64,000 bases of DNA from Kordia periserrulae (GTDB taxonomy: Bacteria > Bacteroidota > Bacteroidia > Flavobacteriales > Flavobacteriaceae), in NCBI RefSeq assembly GCF_003054265.1, contig NZ_QBKT01000004.1, positions 310,001 to 374,000 of the forward strand, read 5' to 3'. Position numbers and translations under genes: made by a program. Shown here piece after piece: positions 57,677 through 64,000 of this stretch; positions within the stretch are counted from its first letter, which is position 1; the number at the start of each line of letters is the position of its first letter. The notes under the pieces were generated by a model. The model did no database searches and was not told the DNA's origin. It worked only from the letters and a program-made list of their open reading frames with translations.

Positions 57677-57704
57677 ACAACTCCAAACCGAAGTTTGGAG
57701 TTGT
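57677..57704 (-). terminator. Intrinsic terminator after the GG-leader peptide genes
   Basis: A perfect 12-bp stem (ACAACTCCAAAC with its complement) closes on a UUCG tetraloop when read on the minus strand and runs into U7. It lies 33 bases after peptide 1. Confidence 0.9.
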
Positions 57705-57737
57705 CCCTTTACATTTGGATTAGCGAATTAATTAATA

Positions 57738-57917
57738 CTAGTACGCACAATACGCACTCATCGTACAATCTAACGGATTAATAGTAGCACATAATGCTGC
57801 CAATACCGAAGTTGAAATGGTTGAACCTCCTTTTACAGCGTCTACTTGCTTATCGTGTAATTGTGCAATGGTAGCTTTTTTAATTTCTAACGATGATTTT
57901 TTGATTTGTTTTTTCAT
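57738..57917 (-). CDS. GG-leader peptide 1, putative lanthipeptide precursor
   Basis: A 59-residue peptide. A basic leader ends at Gly-Gly (30-31, AVKGG) after the leader-type segment KKATIAQL. The core of 28 residues has three cysteines (positions 43, 51, 57) and eight Ser/Thr, as expected for a class I lanthipeptide or related bacteriocin of the Bacteroidota type. It starts 31 bases after peptide 2. No LanB, LanC or protease/ABC exporter gene is in the window, so its maturation is unknown. Confidence 0.75.
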   Translation of the reverse strand: MKKQIKKSSLEIKKATIAQLHDKQVDAVKGGSTISTSVLAALCATINPLDCTMSAYCAY

Positions 57918-57948
57918 AATCTTTTGGTTTTAATGATTTACAATTATA

Positions 57949-58143
57949 TTACACTGGACACGTATGATATGTTTCTGTGAACGTGCATGAGCGCTCGGTA
58001 ATTAAACATAAATACGGAATAAATGTCGGACATAAATGCGCTACGGCCGAACCTCCTTTAAGCATGTTTAATTCTTTATTTGACAAGCTAGCAATGCTTG
58101 ATTTGTTCATTTTTAACGTTTTTTCAATTTTTTGTTTTTTCAT
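57949..58143 (-). CDS. GG-leader peptide 2, putative lanthipeptide precursor
   Basis: A 64-residue peptide with leader motif KSSIASLSNKELNMLKGG; the cleavage site is after Gly31. The 33-residue core contains four cysteines and seven Ser/Thr. It is preceded by a conserved element (58165-58197) shared with peptide 3. It shares the leader pattern with peptides 1 and 3 and probably lies in the same transcript as peptide 1. Confidence 0.75.
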   Translation of the reverse strand: MKKQKIEKTLKMNKSSIASLSNKELNMLKGGSAVAHLCPTFIPYLCLITERSCTFTETYHTCPV

Positions 58144-58164
58144 GATGATGTAATTAAAAATTTA

Positions 58165-58197
58165 TGCCTACTCGTAAGTTTTTCAGCTTCCACTTTT
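58165..58197 (-). promoter_or_regulatory. Conserved leader element before peptide 2
   Basis: On the minus strand GGAAGCTGAAAAACT, then GAGTAGGCA, 21-53 bases before the start. The same blocks precede peptide 3 (58425-58458). Role unknown: promoter, leader RNA or repeated duplication remnant. Confidence 0.45.
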
Positions 58198-58205
58198 GTT
58201 GGTGA

Positions 58206-58403
58206 CTAGCATGTGGTGTTTGGACACTGATAACAATTAGTGTACAAGGCAGTAACACAGTTTTGTGTACAATCTTCCGTTTCACAATGCAGTCTGTCAG
58301 CAGATTCAATTCCGATAGTTCCCCCTTTTAGTTTTGTACCGTTAAAATTTGAAATTACAGACTTTTTAAATAGCAAATTTGATTTGAATTCTCGTTTTTT
58401 CAT
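58206..58403 (-). CDS. GG-leader peptide 3, cysteine-rich
   Basis: A 65-residue peptide with a basic leader ending KLKGG (Gly27-28). The 37-residue core has six cysteines and is acidic near its start (ESADRLHCETEDC). ATG at 58403 is chosen; an in-frame start at 58415 is also possible. It may be ring-forming like the other two. No immunity or modification genes are adjacent. Confidence 0.75.
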   Translation of the reverse strand: MKKREFKSNLLFKKSVISNFNGTKLKGGTIGIESADRLHCETEDCTQNCVTALYTNCYQCPNTTC

Positions 58404-58828
58404 GATGAAATACATTTTTAGTAGTGCCTACTCTAGTAGTTTTTCGGCTTCCCCTTTTTGAATAAATGGCCGTTTATTTCTACCCTAAAGCAAGTAAGAA
58501 AAGTTTGCAAAAACATCTTTACCGATAAAGGTTTACAAAATTGAATGGTTGTTTAATTTGATAAAAAAACACATCGCTTTCATACTGTGTGATGCGTAGA
58601 CAATCAAAAAAGTTCTTTAAAAGTCAGCGCATTTTTGTTTGTGTAGTGTACAAATTGTACATCCCTATAAAAGTTAACGCGTATAGCCTAAAAAAAGCAT
58701 TATTCTTTGCCTCTACAATGTTTTGTAGCAGTGTAAAAAGAACCCAAAAAGCTTTTTTTGTAAGACTACTTCGCTTTTAGGTATGTTGAATATTGAATTT
58801 TAAAATCTTTGAATTGAGCGCAGCGATG
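58404..58828. other. Gap between peptide genes and alpha/beta hydrolases
   Basis: No convincing gene. It holds the conserved element at 58425-58458 before peptide 3 and a 15-base palindrome TGTACAAATTGTACA at 58647-58661. A 63-codon plus-strand frame at 58589-58780 looks like chance. Confidence 0.5.
58425..58458 (-). promoter_or_regulatory. Conserved leader element before peptide 3
   Basis: On the minus strand GGAAGCCGAAAAACT and GAGTAGGCA, matching the element at 58165-58197 before peptide 2. Confidence 0.45.
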
Positions 58829-59629
58829 CTAAAGAAAAATCGCGTCTAATGCTTTAAAATAGTCTTCAAAGCTTATCAAATCGTTGTGAGCGCCGTTTTG
58901 GATGGTGTAGAATTGTTTGTTATTGCTAGCAGCCTTTTTATAGAGCTTTTGACCGTGTTTATAAGGTACTACCGCATCTTCTGTTCCGTGAATGATATGC
59001 GTTGGCATTTTGATGTGTTGTACGTTTTTTATGTTTTGAAAAGGATAGCGTAACAACCATTTTAGCGGTAAAAACCAAAAGCGTTGTTTTCCTATATCGT
59101 ATACACTCGTAAATGTAGATTCTAAAAGTAATTGCTTGGCGTTACGTTTTGTTGCCGTGTGCGTCGCAAAAGCGCCACCAAGTGAGCGACCGAAAATGGT
59201 AATATCTTCTTCTTCAAACTTTGTACGTGCATAGTCATAAAACAACAAAGCATCTGCCAACATTTGTCCATGACTGCGCTCTCCTACACTTTTCCCATAA
59301 CCGCGATAGTCCATGATTACTACATCATATTTATATTTTGTAGCTAACGTTTCTGCCCATTGTCCCCAATAATCTATCGTACGCGCATTTCCATGAAAAT
59401 ATAAAATAACGCCTTTTGGGTTTGGCTGTTGGTAATGTAATCCATGTATAATGGCATCGTCAGACGCTTTTAAATATAATTCTTCAAAAGGTATCGACGA
59501 CGTAAATACGTGATCTTGCGGTAGTGTTTCGCTTCGGAATATTATTTTTTCTTGAAATGCAGTTATCATACAAATAAGCAACAAATATACGGCAATGAGC
59601 GCAATACTGACACGTTTTAGAAACTTCAT
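58829..59629 (-). CDS. Alpha/beta hydrolase, membrane-anchored
   Basis: A 266-residue hydrolase with an N-terminal membrane helix (about residues 7-26). The nucleophile serine is in GRSLGGAFA, the oxyanion region in LYFHGNART, the Asp in THIIHGTEDAVVP and the His in QNGAHNDLI. Substrate unknown. Its ATG follows directly on the TAG of the paralogue upstream (59630), so the pair is translationally coupled. They are tandem paralogues of about one-third identity by eye. Confidence 0.85.
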   Translation of the reverse strand: MKFLKRVSIALIAVYLLLICMITAFQEKIIFRSETLPQDHVFTSSIPFEELYLKASDDAIIHGLHYQQPNPKGVILYFHGNARTIDYWGQWAETLATKYKYDVVIMDYRGYGKSVGERSHGQMLADALLFYDYARTKFEEEDITIFGRSLGGAFATHTATKRNAKQLLLESTFTSVYDIGKQRFWFLPLKWLLRYPFQNIKNVQHIKMPTHIIHGTEDAVVPYKHGQKLYKKAASNNKQFYTIQNGAHNDLISFEDYFKALDAIFL

Positions 59630-60490
59630 CTAGACTTTTTTTCTTCTAAAATTCAAACTAGAGTTTTTCGGGTCAATTTCTTTGGGTAATTCCGAATGTA
59701 GAATTTCTTCCAAGAAACGATGATACTGCGGAAACGTATGCAAATTGTTATGTCCGCCATCAATCACAGGATACAAGCGCGTCCATTCAGGATTGATTTT
59801 GGAGAGTTTTACGCTCGTTTTAAACGGAATGAGTTTGTCACTCGTACCATGAATGATTTTTATCGGACATTTTACATATTCAATCCAACGATAGGTTTTC
59901 ACAGGAAAACGTAAAATAAGCGACATCGGCATGATAGGCAAAAATCGTTTGGTTATGTGTTTGACGCTGTAATACGGCGCGTCTAAAATCAGCAATCTCG
60001 GATTGTTACTAGAAGCGAGTTTGGTAGCAAATCCTGAGCCTAACGAACGTCCGTACAGTGTAATATATTGTTCATCAACTTGTTCTTTCAGTCGGTCGTA
60101 CACATATTGCAAATCTTTTTTGATGCCTTTTTCGGTACGTTTTCCGGTACTTTTTCCATAGCCACGATAATCTACCATCAATACATCAAATCCGTGACGG
60201 GTAAAATCGACTGCAAACTTTCCCCAACCTTTAATGCTTCTGGAGTTTCCTTTTAAATACAACACCACACCTTTCGGTTTGCGGACTTTAAAGTGGATTC
60301 CGTTGATATTCACACCAGGATCGACTTCAATATTATATTCATCAAAAATTTGGTTTTCGTAGTCAAATTTAAAATCACTTGGCAATTTTTCTGCCTTAAA
60401 AATAAAGCGTTCTTGCAAAAAGTAGAGAATTACATTTGCAAGAATATAAATAATGATAAAAATAAAAATCCCAAGTGCCCAATATGACAT
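59630..60490 (-). CDS. Alpha/beta hydrolase, membrane-anchored (paralogue)
   Basis: A 286-residue hydrolase, paralogue of the gene at 58829. It has an N-terminal membrane helix (ILANVILYFL), then LYLKGNSRS, the nucleophile motif GRSLGSGFA, Asp in IIHGTSDKLIP and His in DGGHNNL. The basic C-terminal tail (LNFRRKKV) is extra. The substrate is unknown. It is the first gene of the pair. Confidence 0.85.
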   Translation of the reverse strand: MSYWALGIFIFIIIYILANVILYFLQERFIFKAEKLPSDFKFDYENQIFDEYNIEVDPGVNINGIHFKVRKPKGVVLYLKGNSRSIKGWGKFAVDFTRHGFDVLMVDYRGYGKSTGKRTEKGIKKDLQYVYDRLKEQVDEQYITLYGRSLGSGFATKLASSNNPRLLILDAPYYSVKHITKRFLPIMPMSLILRFPVKTYRWIEYVKCPIKIIHGTSDKLIPFKTSVKLSKINPEWTRLYPVIDGGHNNLHTFPQYHRFLEEILHSELPKEIDPKNSSLNFRRKKV

Positions 60491-60572
60491 GTATGCTAAC
60501 TTTTAAAACTTTAAGATAGCAAAAGTTTGTGAACTCTACTGCATTTTATAAAAAGAAACAGTTTAAGTCCTG

Positions 60573-60600
60573 AACACCTAACACCTAACACCCAACACCA
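60573..60600. repeat. Heptamer repeat (ACACCTA type)
   Basis: About four degenerate heptamers between two genes on the minus strand; the same type occurs at 24157-24190. Confidence 0.5.
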
Positions 60601-60610
60601 AACCAATGTC

Positions 60611-61768
60611 TTACTTCAAATTCTCCAAAATGAAATCAACGGTTTTGTTGGTGTTTTTGTTTTCCATGTACGAATCAGTAATGTGCTTGGAATCGACTGC
60701 GTATCCGTTTTTGACAAGGGAATCTATATTTTCTAAATAATCTAAGGCTATTTTTCCGCGAAGTAACGGTTTCATGTCTTTACCCGATTTGTAGTAGTTA
60801 TAGATTTTTTTCAGTCCCGTGAGATACAGATAATCTTTTGTAAATCCACCACCGCGATGTGCGCGCACGGAAATGTTAAAAGCAGTTTCTCGGTCTAAAT
60901 CGTAATTGTTGACAAACATTCGAAAGGTTTCCGAAAACGAATAGCCTTTTGCCAAACTGTTGACTGCAATCACGCGATATGCCAGTTCTTTTAAGCGTTT
61001 TACCGTCAAATTATTACTCATATATTCTGAAAATACCGCCAAACCTTCTTGAGTTTCTTCATAATTGGGAAAACCGTTGGAAAATATTTTAAGCGGATGC
61101 AACAATCCGTTCATGGTAGTCACCATGTGTACGCCAATTTCATGATTGGTCAACACCGCAATTTCATTATCCGAAAAGGTGTGTTTTTCGTTGATAACTA
61201 GTGTTTGAAAGTTGTTCAGCACCATGGCAATGGCGCTCATGTCTTTTGAAAACTTAATGTGATAGCTAAAATCGTATTGTTTAGAATAATCACGAAATAA
61301 TTTTTCAGTTTCTTTGGGAGAATATTTAGGCTGAAATTGTGCTTCGGAAGGATCTTCATCTTCAAAATGCAGAATAAACTTTGCGTTTTCTACATCTTGC
61401 TCTTTTGGTGTTCCGAACGAACGCAGACTATTGTAATAAAACTTTCGTTTCGTTCCTATCGTTTGAATACACTGTACCAAGCCTGAATACGCATAAATAA
61501 CATCTTCATATAACTCGCGAATATTTTCATCTTCTATGTATTCAATAGGTTGTGAAATGAGTTCGCGATGGAGTTGAAAACGATCAAAATCCATTTTTGG
61601 ATATTTGAACTTCGGATCTTTTAGGTATTTTGACTTGAAGAATTTTTCTTTTTCTTCTTCTATATTTAACGGATTGACATAACTGAGTAATTCAATCTTT
61701 TTAACAACTTCGTTGATATTGTTGTCAATATCAATAACTACTTTACTGGCTACATTAATATCCTTCAT
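60611..61768 (-). CDS. MATCAP-type metallopeptidase (DUF1704, QEGLA motif)
   Basis: A 385-residue protein annotated in many genomes as flavohemoglobin expression-modulating QEGLA motif protein. The zinc motif is NHEIGVHMVTT (HExxxH) near residue 210, with QEGLAVFSEYM downstream. The family is homologous to tyrosine carboxypeptidases of the MATCAP group, so peptide-bond cleavage is plausible. It is 14 bases after the N-formylglutamate amidohydrolase-like gene, a frequent pairing. Cytoplasmic. Confidence 0.88.
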   Translation of the reverse strand: MKDINVASKVVIDIDNNINEVVKKIELLSYVNPLNIEEEKEKFFKSKYLKDPKFKYPKMDFDRFQLHRELISQPIEYIEDENIRELYEDVIYAYSGLVQCIQTIGTKRKFYYNSLRSFGTPKEQDVENAKFILHFEDEDPSEAQFQPKYSPKETEKLFRDYSKQYDFSYHIKFSKDMSAIAMVLNNFQTLVINEKHTFSDNEIAVLTNHEIGVHMVTTMNGLLHPLKIFSNGFPNYEETQEGLAVFSEYMSNNLTVKRLKELAYRVIAVNSLAKGYSFSETFRMFVNNYDLDRETAFNISVRAHRGGGFTKDYLYLTGLKKIYNYYKSGKDMKPLLRGKIALDYLENIDSLVKNGYAVDSKHITDSYMENKNTNKTVDFILENLK

Positions 61769-61782
61769 CGTACGTCTTTTTC

Positions 61783-62610
61783 TTAGCTATATTGTTGGTA
61801 AAAGCCGTCTGCATGTTGCGGAATGAGCGTTTTTAACGCTTCTTCAACCGCAGCAACAACTTCGGGGAACATGATTTGCTCAATTTCGTCGCAATATATC
61901 TTTTTTACTTCAGTTGCCAAAACTAAGGTATTGCTAAAATGCTCCGTAATAAACTTTAAAAAATAGCCATTTCCTTGAAAAGTATCGTTAATTTTTGAGG
62001 TTGAAGCAATTCCATTAGGCAATTTGATTTCTGAAAGCATTTTTCGCCACAATTCTATGATGCTTCCAAAACGTTCATTGTCAACATTAGACGTTCCCAA
62101 ATTGAAGGTTGGTACTTCGCGCGTCCAGCGTTTCCAATTGTACGAATGCATGTCGTACACCACACAAACGCCAAATTTTTCTTCCAATTTGGCAATTAAC
62201 GCGTGTACTACTTTGTAAAAATTGGCGTGTTTGTCTAAACTTTTCTGTTTCATCGCATCTGGCAACGGTGAATGCCACAGTTGTTTTCCCCAAGCATCTT
62301 CGTAAATGGCACTTTCTGGTGCACGATTCAAGTCGTATTCAAAGCGAGAATCCATGCCTGCAATCACAATCGGATGCGTTTGTACCATTTCTTTCGTCGC
62401 AGGATCTTCTTCAAACCAACGATCGTATTCCGTGTGCATGCAGTTTTCCCACAATTCGCGTCTAAATTGATGTCCGTCGTGTACCGCGCCACAGGCATAC
62501 GGCACGTATTTGTCTATTTTTATCGTAAATGAATAATCGGAAGCAACGGCTTCAAACAGTTCTTCATTTTGAATATTCGTTATAATCTGCTCGATGGTTA
62601 GTTTTTTCAT
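61783..62610 (-). CDS. N-formylglutamate amidohydrolase family protein
   Basis: A 275-residue zinc-dependent amidohydrolase of the HutG-like type. The GAVHDGHQFRRELWENC segment and YDMHSYNW near residues 150-160 contain the likely zinc-binding histidines. No hut genes are near, so histidine degradation is not implied. It is followed by the DUF1704 gene and likely forms an operon with it; ATG at 62610 is preferred over 62616. Confidence 0.83.
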   Translation of the reverse strand: MKKLTIEQIITNIQNEELFEAVASDYSFTIKIDKYVPYACGAVHDGHQFRRELWENCMHTEYDRWFEEDPATKEMVQTHPIVIAGMDSRFEYDLNRAPESAIYEDAWGKQLWHSPLPDAMKQKSLDKHANFYKVVHALIAKLEEKFGVCVVYDMHSYNWKRWTREVPTFNLGTSNVDNERFGSIIELWRKMLSEIKLPNGIASTSKINDTFQGNGYFLKFITEHFSNTLVLATEVKKIYCDEIEQIMFPEVVAAVEEALKTLIPQHADGFYQQYS

Positions 62611-62627
62611 ATACAATTTAAGATTAC

Positions 62628-63137
62628 TTATGCTGATCGTTTTGATCTAAATAATTTGACAGCAGCTTCTGGGTTTTCTTTTTCAAAATTAATCTCATAA
62701 TCATAGTCATACAAGGCTAAAAAGTTATCTAGCTCTTTTTTCTTGTCTTTAGCAACGCTGTTTGCTTCTCGATATTTATAGAAAGGAGCAAATGCATACA
62801 CTATTGCAGACATTCCTATCCCAATTCCGATAATGCTTATGGTAGAAACCCAGCCAGTATCATACAAATACTGCGTTAAAAAAATATCTGCTACCATGAT
62901 GACTACACCTATGATTGAGAACATCACTAAATGTCCAAACACATCTACTTTTTGATCTTGGATTTTTTTGTATTCTTTGTTGATTCTCGCAATTTCGTTT
63001 TTTGCATTGATGTTCAACTCAATTTTAGGACATTTACGGATGAAATCTGCCTTTTTATTCGTGATTCCACACAAATTTCCTGTTGTAAAGTCAAATTTTT
63101 TATGCTCGCAAAATGAACAATGTTGGTAAATTTCCAT
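62628..63137 (-). CDS. Small membrane protein with N-terminal zinc-ribbon-like motif
   Basis: A 169-residue protein with CSFCEHKK near the N-terminus and two more cysteines (NLCG, RKCPK), suggesting a zinc ribbon. A coiled segment is followed by two hydrophobic helices and a charged C-terminal region. I do not recognise the family. It lies between the amidohydrolase gene and two other membrane genes on the minus strand, all within 20 bases of each other. Confidence 0.7.
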   Translation of the reverse strand: MEIYQHCSFCEHKKFDFTTGNLCGITNKKADFIRKCPKIELNINAKNEIARINKEYKKIQDQKVDVFGHLVMFSIIGVVIMVADIFLTQYLYDTGWVSTISIIGIGIGMSAIVYAFAPFYKYREANSVAKDKKKELDNFLALYDYDYEINFEKENPEAAVKLFRSKRSA

Positions 63138-63143
63138 GCGTTT

Positions 63144-63548
63144 TTATTTTATTGTAGCAAGCTTGATACTTTTTTGAACCACATAATCTCCTTTTTGATT
63201 ACGAGAAACACGTACGTCTGCTTTATATTCTAAATTATTCTTTTTTAACCAAGTTTCCAATTCCGACAACTTTTTTTCGTAAAGGTCTATTTGCTGTTTG
63301 CATTGTTGTAACGGACGAAACGCTATGGCTAATAAAATTCCGCCTGCGGCAATCGCACCTTGAAAAATTGGAAATTCCGTCCATTCCTGAACACTTCCGT
63401 AGGCGCCAATTCCCATAATACCAAGCGCAATAATCCCTAACAGACTAGCTTCTTTGAGTAAACTTTTTCGTTTGAGTTGTAGTTTTTCAATAGCAACTAG
63501 CGTGTCAAGTATTTCTGTTTGTAGTGCTTGTTTTTCTTCTTCATTCAT
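63144..63548 (-). CDS. Small membrane protein with coiled-coil ends
   Basis: A 134-residue protein with two membrane helices (about residues 36-53 and 63-79) between a helical N-terminus and a predicted helical, charged C-terminal half. No family recognised. It follows the RDD gene by 15 bases and precedes the zinc-ribbon membrane gene by six, so the three may form an operon. Confidence 0.7.
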   Translation of the reverse strand: MNEEEKQALQTEILDTLVAIEKLQLKRKSLLKEASLLGIIALGIMGIGAYGSVQEWTEFPIFQGAIAAGGILLAIAFRPLQQCKQQIDLYEKKLSELETWLKKNNLEYKADVRVSRNQKGDYVVQKSIKLATIK

Positions 63549-63563
63549 CCTGCAAAAATACGA

Positions 63564-64000
63564 TTAAAAGCGGAACATGTTTTTAAGCATAACAAATAGT
63601 ATAATTATAGCAGCTATTATAAAAACGGTAGTGATGACACTTGTATATTTTTTATTTGTTTCATAACGTGAGACGGTAGTTTCTGGTAATTGATCGTGCC
63701 AGCCCATATCGCCAAAAAAAGAAAAAGCTTCAAACGGAATTTTTCTACAGAATGAACGCCCAATAATTTGACCAAAATTTGTTTTCAAGGATGTATATCC
63801 TGTTACAATCGTGCTGGTTAAGAATTTTGCTGGTGTCATTCGGAAGCAACCTTCAAAAATAGTATAGTATAAAATTCCTGTCACTAAAGAAACAACATAC
63901 AATCCTAAGTTTTCTCCCATTACATCTTCTATATATCTTGAAAAGATTCTTAATTCTCGCATCAGTATGGGAGAAAAGACCAATACAATGATGACGGAAT
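63564..64000 (-). CDS. RDD family membrane protein (5' end outside the window)
   Basis: A partial frame of at least 145 codons. GQIIGRSFCRKIPFEAFSFF and GWHDQLPETTV are typical for RDD domains, small membrane proteins of unclear role. The frame stays open to base 64000 and the first TM segment appears truncated, so the true start is probably beyond the window. A TTG at 63983 is the first start-like codon inside, but is not convincing. Confidence 0.72.
   Translation of the reverse strand, partial: SVIIVLVFSPILMRELRIFSRYIEDVMGENLGLYVVSLVTGILYYTIFEGCFRMTPAKFLTSTIVTGYTSLKTNFGQIIGRSFCRKIPFEAFSFFGDMGWHDQLPETTVSRYETNKKYTSVITTVFIIAAIIILFVMLKNMFRF

Noticed and set aside
58566-58592. Terminator in the gap before the peptide genes
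   Set aside because: The stem is only about five base pairs with a 12-base loop, and no gene ends nearby.
58589-58780. 63-codon plus-strand frame
   Set aside because: It lies in an AT-rich gap, has no signal or family pattern and no promoter; likely chance.

Overview
The window looks like chromosomal DNA of a marine Flavobacteriaceae bacterium; a Kordia-like genus is my best guess, but that is inference. The evidence is the low GC content, promoters of the TAnnTTTG type without Shine-Dalgarno sequences, many lipoproteins with an SC lipobox, a PorX regulator with type IX secretion (T9SS) cargo, a fused lpxC-fabZ gene, and GG-leader peptides of the Bacteroidota type. No rRNA, tRNA or CRISPR array was seen.

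Layout. 0-8 kb: a secreted protein, fabG, a secreted S9 peptidase and an M16 peptidase in convergent orientation, a possible orphan small RNA, and sucD. 8.3-14.5 kb: an envelope cluster on the minus strand (lpxD, lpxC-fabZ, lpxA, efp, a second lpxD-like gene) preceded by an HD phosphohydrolase. 14.5-16.6 kb: porX and tsaE. 16.7-19.0 kb: three tandem copies of an unusual cassette in which a 50-52 aa lipoprotein overlaps, in the +1 frame, a four-helix membrane protein. 19-31.5 kb: core metabolism (alanine dehydrogenase family, proline dehydrogenase, aroB, PEP carboxylase), an Lrp regulator, an M14 carboxypeptidase divergent from an XRE regulator with shared palindromic sites, TerC and DoxX. 31.5-35.8 kb: secreted and redox proteins, an ATP-grasp enzyme and a YkgJ-type protein.

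35.8-42.7 kb is the most accessory-looking part. It holds two DUF4157 proteins with near-identical N-termini and unrelated C-termini, with a small unknown gene between them. Divergent from these is a two-gene nuclease/ATPase module: an HNH domain fused through a 14-glutamine linker to a PtuA-like ATPase, followed with a 4-base overlap by a separate PtuB-like HNH protein. I read it as a variant of the Septu anti-phage system.

42.8-56.6 kb carries an aldose epimerase, a two-repeat regulatory-domain protein, a beta-helix lipoprotein, T9SS-secreted FG-GAP and cell-surface proteins, glyA, fumarylacetoacetase, and a PL7 alginate lyase lipoprotein with a strong palindromic operator. Beside the lyase is a decayed transposase. 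56.8-64 kb has a TauE/SafE transporter, three GG-leader peptides (putative lanthipeptide precursors) without visible modification enzymes, tandem alpha/beta hydrolases, a MATCAP-type metallopeptidase with an N-formylglutamate amidohydrolase-family partner, and small membrane proteins ending in an RDD gene cut by the window edge.

Family names come from motifs recognised by eye; no database search was run.
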